Under the pieces are notes generated by a model. The model ran no database searches and was not told the origin of the DNA. It saw nothing but the letters and a program-made list of their open reading frames with translations. A stretch of DNA of 7,010 nt from Candidatus Muproteobacteria bacterium. Its GTDB lineage: Bacteria > Pseudomonadota > Gammaproteobacteria > Acidiferrobacterales > Sulfurifustaceae. Where the stretch lies: positions 1 through 7,010 of the forward strand of contig JAHFQD010000099.1 of NCBI GenBank assembly GCA_023266455.1, in the 5' to 3' direction. This document shows positions 1 to 4,717 of the stretch, one piece after another. The number at the start of each line of letters is the position of its first letter. The stretch's first letter is position 1. The position numbers were made by a program, and so were the translations under genes.

Positions 1-1
1 C

Positions 2-142
2 TTGGAAACCGCTAATGGCATCAACGATTGCGGACAGATCGTCGGTCGCGGGTTTAAACAAAGCGCCAACGGTTATCGCGCGTACTTGTTGAGCCCGATC
101 AATCCGGCGACTGGCATGAGCGAATGCGCTTGTCCCGAGTAA
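2..142 (+). CDS. C-terminal end of a HAF-repeat extracellular protein (5' truncated by window edge)
   Basis: An open frame enters from the left edge and gives 46 residues before TAA. It contains GINDCGQIVGRGF, then a tyrosine-rich GYRAYLLSP strand. This matches the 'probable extracellular repeat, HAF family' pattern, in which G/AINDxGQIVG is followed by an aromatic/alanine HAFL-like strand; here the HAF position reads YRAYLL. These repeats are thought to form beta-propeller-like exported proteins of unknown function. Only the last repeat is visible, so total length, signal peptide and repeat number cannot be judged. The protein ends in TGMSECACPE, with two cysteines close to the C-terminus and no PEP-CTERM or LPXTG-type anchor. 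The next gene starts 59 bp downstream on the same strand. I am fairly sure of the repeat type and not of any function. Confidence 0.72.
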   Translation: METANGINDCGQIVGRGFKQSANGYRAYLLSPINPATGMSECACPE

Positions 143-201
143 TCACCGCGCATCTTTGGGTATGATGATCGGCTCCAAACGCGGCAGGTAGGAAATAGTC
201 G

Positions 202-717
202 ATGATGCGCATCCGACGCAACCTCGTGGGGTTCATGTTGGCGACGCTGACGATCGCCGCTTCTTTCGCCGACGACGCGGTGATTCGCAAAAACTGGTTT
301 AACGATCCTTTTTTCAACGTCGCGAACGACATTGCCGATTGCCCCGCGCCGCGCGGACCTCGCATGACGCATTCTGAGATGCAGGGCTACGCGCATTCAC
401 GCGCTGAATTCGGCACAACCTGTTGGCTTACGGGTAAATGCGAGAAATCGAATTTCTACCAATACGATACGGATATCAGCCAAGAATTGCGGCGCCGTTT
501 TAAACAGAGCGATCGTTTCAAGAACGCCACACTATGGATTTGGATGCGCGCGCGCGTGGTGTGGGTCGAAGGTTGTGTTGGTGAGGACTTCGATGAACGT
601 GCGTTGGAGGAATTTGTAAAGGCGATCCCCGAGGTTCGGTTTGTGGTACCGAATCTGACGTGCGGTTCGAGAGGTAAGCCGGCCTACCCGATCGCAGAAC
701 CCGGAATCGATCAGTAA
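202..717 (+). CDS. Exported small protein with BON-like C-terminal region
   Basis: The 171-residue product has a clear Sec signal peptide: basic MMRIRRN, a hydrophobic core at residues 8-20, and a likely cut after SFA (23/24). The mature protein should therefore be periplasmic or secreted. Five cysteines (47, 74, 80, 125, 154) include a CWLTGKC pair, so disulphides are plausible. Residues about 88-152 follow the BON-domain plan: a helix (DISQELRRRF), an 'atLWIWMRARVVWVEGCV' strand pair, a second helix (ERALEEFVKAI) and a final PEVRFVVPNL strand. BON domains usually act in envelope or membrane association, but no partner is visible here. The ATG at 202 is chosen because AGGA (190-193) lies 8 nt upstream; the adjacent ATG at 205 is the alternative. 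It converges on the YdeI-type gene, with 45 bp between the stops. I recognise the layout from unnamed proteobacterial proteins and assign no function. Confidence 0.8.
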   Translation: MMRIRRNLVGFMLATLTIAASFADDAVIRKNWFNDPFFNVANDIADCPAPRGPRMTHSEMQGYAHSRAEFGTTCWLTGKCEKSNFYQYDTDISQELRRRFKQSDRFKNATLWIWMRARVVWVEGCVGEDFDERALEEFVKAIPEVRFVVPNLTCGSRGKPAYPIAEPGIDQ

Positions 718-720
718 GCC

Positions 721-749
721 ACCGCGACGGCGAACCGCTGCCGCGCGGT
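721..749. terminator. GC-rich hairpin between convergent genes, possible bidirectional terminator
   Basis: ACCGCG (721-726) pairs with CGCGGT (744-749), and after a one-base bulge (A727) CGG (728-730) pairs with CCG (741-743). This makes a 9-bp stem around a 10-nt loop, lying between the TAA of the BON-like gene and the stop of the converging YdeI-type gene. No T-run follows on either strand, so it is not a canonical intrinsic terminator. Position is the main argument. Confidence 0.3.
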
Positions 750-762
750 CGGAAATAAAGCG

Positions 763-1425
763 TCATCGCGTTTTGATTTTACGGGCGCGGCGTCGTGGTG
801 CGACTAAATCGGCGCCGGGTTCGCGGCCATCGCGCCGATACTTTTTAGCGTCGTAGGTGAACGCGCCGAGACGCCGACCATTCGCCGAATCCTTGATCAA
901 CGTCGCCAACCGTTTTAGCCGCGTTGCTTCTTGCTTCGCGCTCGAAACCCACCAGTTACTCGTGCGTTGATACCAAGGCGCTTGCGCTTGAAAAAAGCGC
1001 CAGGCTTTTTTATTGGCTTTGAATTTTTTTTCGTAAACGGCGCTCAATTTGCGCGGCTTATTTTCGAACGAATACTTCGCGGTTTTTTTGTCGCGCTCGT
1101 CGAACGCCCGTTGTCCCGGCGGCGCCATGCGGCCGAGCTTAATAAGTCGCTGCGCGTGTCCAATGTTGACCGCGCTCCAATAGCTTTTCGGTTTACGGGG
1201 GGTGAATCGGATCGTGTAGCGTTCCGCATCGATACTCTTACGAACCGCGTCGATCCAGCCACAGCAAAGCGCCTCGTCCAGCGCTTCGGTATACGTGAGG
1301 CCGGTTTTGTCCGCGGTTCTTTTATAGAAACCGACCCATAATTCTTTTTTGCCATGACTTTTCGCCAGCCAGCGGCGGAACTCCGCCGACGTTTTAAAAA
1401 ATCGTGCCTGCATAGACATTGTCAT
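763..1425 (-). CDS. YdeI/OmpD-associated (OmdA) family protein
   Basis: The product is about 220 residues from the ATG at 1425. Family hallmarks are easy to see: RFFKTSAEFRRWL near the N-terminus, ELWVGFYK, DEALCCGWIDAVRKSID (about 50-66), YTIRFTPRKPKSYWSAVN (about 70-87), and a C-terminal OmdA-type region with YEKKFKANKKAWRFFQAQ, PWYQRTSNWWVSSAK and TRLKRL. Members are soluble and named 'bacteriocin-protection, YdeI or OmpD-associated', but the biochemical activity is not established. No signal peptide is present. The tail after about residue 190 is strongly basic (RRRARKIKTR), which could suit nucleic-acid contact; that is inference. Three in-frame ATGs (1425, 1419, 1413) cluster at the start and none has a strong Shine-Dalgarno, so the start is uncertain by up to four residues. 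It is probably transcribed alone. Confidence 0.88.
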   Translation of the reverse strand: MTMSMQARFFKTSAEFRRWLAKSHGKKELWVGFYKRTADKTGLTYTEALDEALCCGWIDAVRKSIDAERYTIRFTPRKPKSYWSAVNIGHAQRLIKLGRMAPPGQRAFDERDKKTAKYSFENKPRKLSAVYEKKFKANKKAWRFFQAQAPWYQRTSNWWVSSAKQEATRLKRLATLIKDSANGRRLGAFTYDAKKYRRDGREPGADLVAPRRRARKIKTR

Positions 1426-1516
1426 CGTTTGTCGCTTATCCGAGACAGGGATGTAGGTATTTATCCGGCGAATAGTTCGTGTATCTACCGTATCGTTTTG
1501 ACAGTTTCGACTGGGC

Positions 1517-1545
1517 ATAATCCCGGCCGATGTCTTCCAACGCAA
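1517..1545 (-). promoter_or_regulatory. Candidate sigma70 promoter for the YdeI-type gene
   Basis: Read on the minus strand, TTGCGT (1545-1540) and GATTAT (1522-1517) are 17 bp apart. They match the consensus at 3 of 6 and 4 of 6 positions. Transcription would begin near 1510, leaving an 85-nt leader before the ATG cluster at 1425-1413. The match is weak and unconfirmed. Confidence 0.22.
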
Positions 1546-1614
1546 CTACTTTTTTGACGAAAGCGCCGACGGGTTGTCATTTCGCGCAGATTCATCAGGG
1601 TGCGCAATCTCTTG

Positions 1615-1646
1615 TCAAAGAGTTCTATTTAGAAACTTAAAGAGCG
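1615..1646 (-). other. Pair of boxA-like elements
   Basis: On the minus strand, CGCTCTTTAA (1646-1637) matches the boxA antitermination core (GCTCTTTAA) known from rRNA leaders. A second, looser copy AACTCTTTGA (1624-1615) follows. They lie just past the stop codon of the cNMP-binding-like gene and upstream of the YdeI-type gene. The second copy overlaps a small hairpin, CTCTT (1609-1613) with AAGAG (1618-1622). No rRNA or tRNA gene is visible nearby, so the role is unknown and chance is possible. Confidence 0.25.
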
Positions 1647-1656
1647 TACGGGAACG

Positions 1657-2844
1657 TTAGCGTGTTGAGGTATGCGGCTTGGTGGTTTGTGGCGTGAGCT
1701 TCGGAAGGCTGCGTTGTACATCGTCGACGGCGCGTAGCAGGATGTCGTGAATCCAGAGAAAGCTGACATTCGTCAGCGTCGTGACTTTATATTTGCGCGG
1801 TTTCAAAAACGCCACGGGAGTTTCCGATTTCGGCGTGCCACCTTCGATGCGTAGCGATTGACCATCCGCCGTTTCCAACAACAGCACACCTTCAAGCAAG
1901 TACATATTCCAATTGTCGGTCATGCCTTGTTCGAGCAATCGCGTTGTCGCCGGCGCGGTGTAAACAAAACTGCGTTCGGCCAAGACGTCGAGGCAGGCGC
2001 TGTTGAGCTCGCGAAATTGGACGAATCGACGCAGTTCGCCAGCTTGTATCGTGCGATGCGGAATCTCCAACCATTGCTCGATCATGTCGAAGCATTGGTT
2101 GATGTGCAGGCCTTCGAGTTCGTCCGCGGAAAGCGTAACGCTGCGATCTGTGCGTCGGTCGGATCCGTAGGCATCGTCTGATGTTTTGCGATCGCTGTTG
2201 AATTCGACGTTGTCGAGTAACGTGAACTGCGATCCGCTGCGGCGACTGTTTTGAATCAGCGTCGAGTGAATGCGATCGCGAATCGCCAGTAACGACGACG
2301 CGCCACGTTGATAAAGCGGAATATCAGCGACCAGATTAAGCAGTTCCAACACGGGCATGTCGCGGTCGTCCGGTTTTTCCGGACGCCCTAACAGCGGCAG
2401 ATAGGCGTCCATCGCGCCGCCGCGATCGAACAACACCGGACAGAAAACCATTCCCGGCGTTTCTTTGGGTTGATAGTTGATTAGGTTTTCGATCGCGCGG
2501 TAATAGCTGTTTATCTGGTTTTTCTTTTGGAACGCCGTCAGCGGTTTATTAGTGACGCCGACGGGAAAGATTTGGCGCACGACGTTTTCTTCCAAGAGCA
2601 AGGTTTCGGTTTTCCACGGATGCGCGTCGCGCGTCGGATAAATAATGCCGAGGCGGACCTGCTCGCTCGTGGTCGCGTTGAGATAATTTTTAAGCAATTG
2701 AACATTATGTTCCTGCAGCGCCGCCGTGAGTTCCGCGTCGCATTGGAACTGATCATGCTCGTCGTAAACACCGAGTCGACCGTCCGGCATTAGCACGTAC
2801 AAGCCGTTGATGCTTTTGAAGAGTTCGTTGACCATCCTGTTCAT
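1657..2844 (-). CDS. Protein with unrecognised N-terminal region and C-terminal cyclic-nucleotide-binding-like domain
   Basis: The product has 395 residues, no signal peptide and no membrane segment, so it is likely cytosolic. Residues about 275-370 read as a cNMP-binding (Crp-type) beta-roll: LDVLAERSFVYTAPATTRLLEQG, NMYLLEGVLLLETADGQ, then GGTP...PVAFLKPRKYKVTTLTNVSFLWI. The canonical phosphate-binding cassette (RGE.A.R) is not visible; the equivalent stretch is IEGGTPKSETPVAFLKPRK. It may therefore bind no cyclic nucleotide or act only as a protein-protein fold. No helix-turn-helix follows, so it is not a Crp-type transcription factor. Residues 1-215 I do not recognise; they hold FDRGGAMDAYLPLLG (139-153). 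Residues 216-240 are polar and Asp/Arg/Ser-rich, probably a linker. The ATG at 2844 is chosen because AAGGAG lies 4 nt upstream; Met4 is less well placed. It is divergent from the PA2779-family gene. Confidence 0.82.
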   Translation of the reverse strand: MNRMVNELFKSINGLYVLMPDGRLGVYDEHDQFQCDAELTAALQEHNVQLLKNYLNATTSEQVRLGIIYPTRDAHPWKTETLLLEENVVRQIFPVGVTNKPLTAFQKKNQINSYYRAIENLINYQPKETPGMVFCPVLFDRGGAMDAYLPLLGRPEKPDDRDMPVLELLNLVADIPLYQRGASSLLAIRDRIHSTLIQNSRRSGSQFTLLDNVEFNSDRKTSDDAYGSDRRTDRSVTLSADELEGLHINQCFDMIEQWLEIPHRTIQAGELRRFVQFRELNSACLDVLAERSFVYTAPATTRLLEQGMTDNWNMYLLEGVLLLETADGQSLRIEGGTPKSETPVAFLKPRKYKVTTLTNVSFLWIHDILLRAVDDVQRSLPKLTPQTTKPHTSTR

Positions 2845-2864
2845 TTAGCTCCTTCAACAGGGTA

Positions 2865-2879
2865 TTTTGCAAAAAATAA
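2865..2879 (-). promoter_or_regulatory. A/T-rich palindromic element upstream of the cNMP-binding-like gene
   Basis: TTTTGCAAAA (2865-2874) is a perfect 10-bp palindrome ending 21 bp from the start codon of the minus-strand gene. On that strand it overlaps a run TTATTTTTT (2879-2871). It could be an operator half-site pair, part of a -10 region, or a T-tract ending a leader hairpin. The sequence does not decide which. Confidence 0.25.
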
Positions 2880-2893
2880 GCCAGTAGGCAGGG

Positions 2894-2967
2894 GGTGCCG
2901 GCGATAACTGCTTGAAAACAGCCAGAAACCGTGAGAAGGGCTGTGTGCGGGGAGAGGGAGTGGCACC
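2894..2967. repeat. Nested inverted repeats in divergent intergenic spacer
   Basis: An outer pair GGTGCC (2894-2899) and GGCACC (2962-2967) encloses an inner pair ACAGCC (2918-2923) and GGCTGT (2939-2944), which has a 15-nt loop. A further GGCA/TGCC hairpin (2887-2899) competes with the outer arm. The region is purine-rich on the plus strand, holds no open frame worth calling, and fills most of the 235-bp gap between two divergent genes. It could be a structured leader of the minus-strand gene, a small RNA or a regulatory site. Confidence 0.35.
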
Positions 2968-3012
2968 TTAAATTCGCTTGTCGGACATTTCGGGAAGAAC
3001 GGCGTCTAACAA

Positions 3013-3041
3013 TTGCTCGGTCGTGTCAGCCCGCCTAAGAT
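3013..3041 (+). promoter_or_regulatory. Candidate sigma70 promoter of the PA2779-family gene
   Basis: TTGCTC (3013-3018) and TAAGAT (3036-3041) are separated by exactly 17 bp. This predicts a start near 3048 and a leader of about 32 nt before the GTG at 3080. The match is 3 of 6 plus 4 of 6, so it is moderate at best, but spacing and position are right. Confidence 0.35.
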
Positions 3042-3079
3042 GCGCCCAGTCATATCAACATCATATATAGGAGCGTAGC

Positions 3080-3424
3080 GTGATCCTCTTTAATAGAATC
3101 TTCTGCGGTTTATTGTGCTTTTGCATGTTGCTTTCCACCGCGCATGCCAGCATGGTGACCACCGAAGAAGTCATCGCCCCGGTGAAAGCGGCCGAGGCGC
3201 GCGATCGCATTAAAACCTTGGCGCAACGTCCCGAAATCGCGAAAGAACTATCGGCCATGGGGTTATCTGCCGAACAGGCGCAGTCGCGCGTGGATGCCAT
3301 GACGAACGCGGAAGTCGTCGCGACGGCGGGAAAATTAGACTCGTTACCCGCTGGCGGATCGCTCAGCAGTAGCGAGCTGATCATTATCCTGCTCTTGGTC
3401 GTTATTCTGGCGTTGGTTCTGTAA
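3080..3424 (+). CDS. PA2779-family small membrane protein
   Basis: The 114-residue product has a signal peptide with likely cleavage after AHA (23/24). A helical, charged middle follows: MVTTEEVIAPVKAAEARDRIKTLAQRPEIAKELSAMGLSAEQ. Next comes the family signature RVDAMTNAEVVATAGKLDSLPAGG (70-93). The protein ends in a hydrophobic helix, ELIIILLLVVILALVL (99-114), that runs to the last residue. This is the PA2779 family, of unknown function, named after a Pseudomonas aeruginosa gene usually encoded beside a PA2778-type C39-like cysteine peptidase; no peptidase gene is present on either side here. Translation starts at GTG, chosen because AGGAG (3069-3073) lies 6 nt upstream and the signal peptide begins there. 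The final helix suggests a tail anchored in the inner membrane with the charged middle in the periplasm (inference). Confidence 0.88.
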   Translation: MILFNRIFCGLLCFCMLLSTAHASMVTTEEVIAPVKAAEARDRIKTLAQRPEIAKELSAMGLSAEQAQSRVDAMTNAEVVATAGKLDSLPAGGSLSSSELIIILLLVVILALVL

Positions 3425-3426
3425 GG

Positions 3427-3448
3427 CTTATTTCTTCGGTGAAATAGG
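3427..3448 (+). terminator. Weak A/T-rich hairpin after the PA2779-family gene
   Basis: CTTATTTC (3427-3434) pairs with GAAATAGG (3441-3448), with one T-G wobble, around a TTCGGT loop. It begins 3 nt after the stop codon. A second hairpin, GAACGA (3473-3478) with TCGTTC (3486-3491), follows 24 bp later. Neither has a T-run, so termination here is only possible, perhaps Rho-assisted. Confidence 0.3.
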
Positions 3449-3512
3449 TTAGCAACGACATGCACCGGTGTTGAACGACGCCGGTTCGTTCGGTTCGGGT
3501 GGGTGGCGACGG

Positions 3513-3583
3513 AAATAATTAGATAAAGAATTGAAGAATATCCCTCTTTATAGCTTGACACCCCTATACCGGATAAATACAAT
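3513..3583 (+). promoter_or_regulatory. Strong sigma70 promoter of the str operon, with UP-like A/T tract
   Basis: TTGACA (3555-3560) is a perfect -35 and TACAAT (3578-3583) a 5-of-6 -10, with a 17-bp spacer. The 40 bp upstream (3513-3552) are strikingly A/T-rich compared with the flanks, as in an UP element contacted by the RNA polymerase alpha subunit. The -10 is followed by CGCGCCCC, a GC-rich discriminator typical of promoters repressed by ppGpp/DksA in proteobacteria. Transcription should start near 3590. It is the only strong promoter seen ahead of rpsL, so it probably drives rpsL-rpsG-fusA-tuf. Confidence 0.85.
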
Positions 3584-3589
3584 CGCGCC

Positions 3590-3824
3590 CCTCTGATTCA
3601 GGCCTGTTTCTGCCTGATTTATCGGAGGAAGTAAAAAGAGGTTCGTGGGGCCGCCGACAATGGCCGCTGTTCCGGGTTAGCAATTGCCAAATAATGGTCT
3701 TGGCGATGCCCCGGTAGCACCGGTTGTCCTACCTCCCTTATCTGACTAACTGCCCGATCCCCGCTCACGCGGAGGTCGAACTGCCCGGCGAATTCGCCTG
3801 GGTAAGGTTTTGACGGAGTGTTGA
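3590..3824 (+). promoter_or_regulatory. Long structured 5' leader of rpsL
   Basis: About 235 nt lie between the predicted start site and the rpsL ATG, with no convincing gene. Visible stems are TCAGGC/GCCTGA (3598-3603 with 3612-3617), ATTGCCAA/TTGGCGAT (3683-3690 with 3700-3707, one G-U), CCGGT/ACCGG (3711-3715 with 3719-3723) and GGCG/CGCC (3787-3790 with 3795-3798). ACCTCC (3731-3736) can pair with GGAGGT (3771-3776), which excludes the CCGC/GCGG hairpin (3761-3764 with 3769-3772); this gives two competing folds. An SD-like GGAGGA sits at 3624-3629 without a well-spaced start codon. The rpsL SD (GGAG, 3815-3818) is 6 nt from ATG. Feedback control by a ribosomal protein is possible but not shown. 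Confidence 0.5.
3787..3798. repeat. 12-bp perfect palindrome in the rpsL leader
   Basis: GGCGAATTCGCC is fully self-complementary and lies 26 bp before the rpsL start. In RNA it could form a 4-bp stem with an AATT loop, extended by CCC (3784-3786) with GGG (3800-3802) past a bulged T. In DNA it could be an operator. Chance cannot be excluded. Confidence 0.3.
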
Positions 3825-4199
3825 ATGCCGACAGTCAACCAACTGGTCGCCCAAGGGCGTAAACGCCAGACCAGCAAGAGCAAGGTACCTGCCCTCGAGG
3901 CAAGCCCGCAGAAGCGCGGTGTTTGCACGCGCGTCTATACGACGACTCCGAAGAAGCCGAACTCGGCTTTGCGTAAGGTCGCTAAAGTGCGGCTTACCAA
4001 CGGCTACGAAGTCATTACTTATATAGGTGGCGAAGGCCACAACCTGCAGGAGCACTCGGTAGTGCTGATCCGCGGCGGTCGTGTAAAAGACTTGCCCGGT
4101 GTGCGTTACCACACAGTGCGCGGCACGCTCGACACCGCTGGTGTCACGGATCGTAAGCAGGGTCGTTCCAAGTACGGCACCAAGCGGCCGAAGTCTTAA
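3825..4199 (+). CDS. rpsL: 30S ribosomal protein S12
   Basis: S12 sits at the interface of the 30S decoding centre and helps monitor codon-anticodon pairing. The 124-residue product is full length for the short proteobacterial type and almost collinear with E. coli S12. Visible marks are [65 protein letters not shown] and a KYGTKRPKS end. Lys43 and Lys88, the positions most often changed in streptomycin-resistant mutants, are both lysine, so the sensitive-type residues are present. Asp89 in RVKDLPG is the residue that RimO methylthiolates in E. coli. GGAG lies 6 nt before ATG. It is first in the str operon, behind the strong promoter at 3555-3583, and ends 12 bp before rpsG. Confidence 0.99.
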   Translation: MPTVNQLVAQGRKRQTSKSKVPALEASPQKRGVCTRVYTTTPKKPNSALRKVAKVRLTNGYEVITYIGGEGHNLQEHSVVLIRGGRVKDLPGVRYHTVRGTLDTAGVTDRKQGRSKYGTKRPKS

Positions 4200-4211
4200 G
4201 GTTACAAAGAT

Positions 4212-4682
4212 ATGCCGAGAAGACGCGAAGTACCCAAGCGTGAAATCACGCCGGATCCAAAATTCAATAACGTAACGATCGCTAAGTTCGTTAACGTGCT
4301 GATGGAACATGGCAAGAAGTCGACCGCCGAGAAGATTGTTTACGGCGCACTCGACACCATTGCCAACCGCAGCAAGAAAGAGCCGCTGGAAGTATTCAAT
4401 CAAGCGCTCGACAACGTACGCCCGATGGTCGAAGTAAAAAGCCGCCGCGTCGGCGGCGCGACTTATCAGGTGCCGGTCGAAGTTCGTTCGGATCGCCAGA
4501 TGGCGCTCGCGATGCGCTGGATCACGGAAGCGGCGCGCAGCCGTTCCGGTAAGTCCATGGGCACGCAGTTGGCGGACGAATTGATGGACGCTGCTGAGAA
4601 ACGCGGCAACGCGGTAAAGAAGCGCGAAGACGTGCATCGCATGGCGGAAGCCAATAAAGCGTTCTCGCATTACCGCTGGTAA
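4212..4682 (+). CDS. rpsG: 30S ribosomal protein S7
   Basis: S7 is a primary binder of the 3' major domain of 16S rRNA; it nucleates assembly of the 30S head and touches the E-site tRNA. The 156-residue product has the usual length and opens [20 protein letters not shown]. It carries the family blocks [51 protein letters not shown], and the C-terminal [21 protein letters not shown]. It stops at the Trp, like most bacterial S7 and unlike the extended E. coli K-12 form. Only 12 bp separate it from rpsL, with AAGG 10 nt before ATG overlapping the rpsL stop, which suggests translational coupling. In E. coli S7 represses its own operon by binding the much longer rpsL-rpsG gap, so that site cannot be conserved in the same place. 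Confidence 0.99.
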   Translation: MPRRREVPKREITPDPKFNNVTIAKFVNVLMEHGKKSTAEKIVYGALDTIANRSKKEPLEVFNQALDNVRPMVEVKSRRVGGATYQVPVEVRSDRQMALAMRWITEAARSRSGKSMGTQLADELMDAAEKRGNAVKKREDVHRMAEANKAFSHYRW

Positions 4683-4683
4683 A

Positions 4684-4692
4684 TTTTTTTTT
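4684..4692 (+). repeat. T9 homopolymer between rpsG and fusA
   Basis: Nine consecutive T residues begin 2 nt after the rpsG stop, in a 35-bp gap before the fusA GTG. The preceding sequence offers only a poor stem (AGCG with CGCT across the rpsG end), so a standard terminator is unlikely. It could act as a weak pause or slippage site, or be neutral A/T-rich spacer. Confidence 0.6.
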
Positions 4693-4717
4693 AGATCTTA
4701 TATAGAGGCTTACGGTC

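Noticed and set aside
161..166. TATGAT as a -10 for the BON-like gene
   Set aside because: No acceptable -35 at 16-18 bp upstream.
931..1341. Plus-strand open frame over the YdeI-type gene
   Set aside because: Antisense shadow of a clearly recognised protein.
1498..1521. Plus-strand TTGACA and CATAAT
   Set aside because: The spacer is only 12 bp and no plus-strand gene follows.
1426..1545. N-terminal extension of the YdeI-type protein to an ATG at 1545
   Set aside because: The extra 40 residues are unlike the family N-terminus, which begins just before RFFKTSAEF; three ATGs at 1425-1413 fit better.
1591..1619. Minus-strand TTGACA (1619-1614) with ATGAAT at 17 bp
   Set aside because: The -10 is poor (3 of 6) and the leader to the YdeI-type gene would be over 150 nt.
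1858..2181. Plus-strand open frame over the cNMP-binding-like gene
   Set aside because: Antisense shadow; the opposite strand encodes the well-supported fold and has the SD.
3645..3680. Short leader ORF (GTG, VGPPTMAAVPG)
   Set aside because: SD spacing is wrong (15 nt from GGAGGA, 3 nt from AGAGG) and no regulatory codon run is seen. The alternative MVLAMPR at 3694-3717 has no SD.
3765..4670. Long open frame antisense to rpsL and rpsG (301 codons)
   Set aside because: It mirrors the codon bias of two certain ribosomal protein genes; no recognisable domain, no sensible SD.
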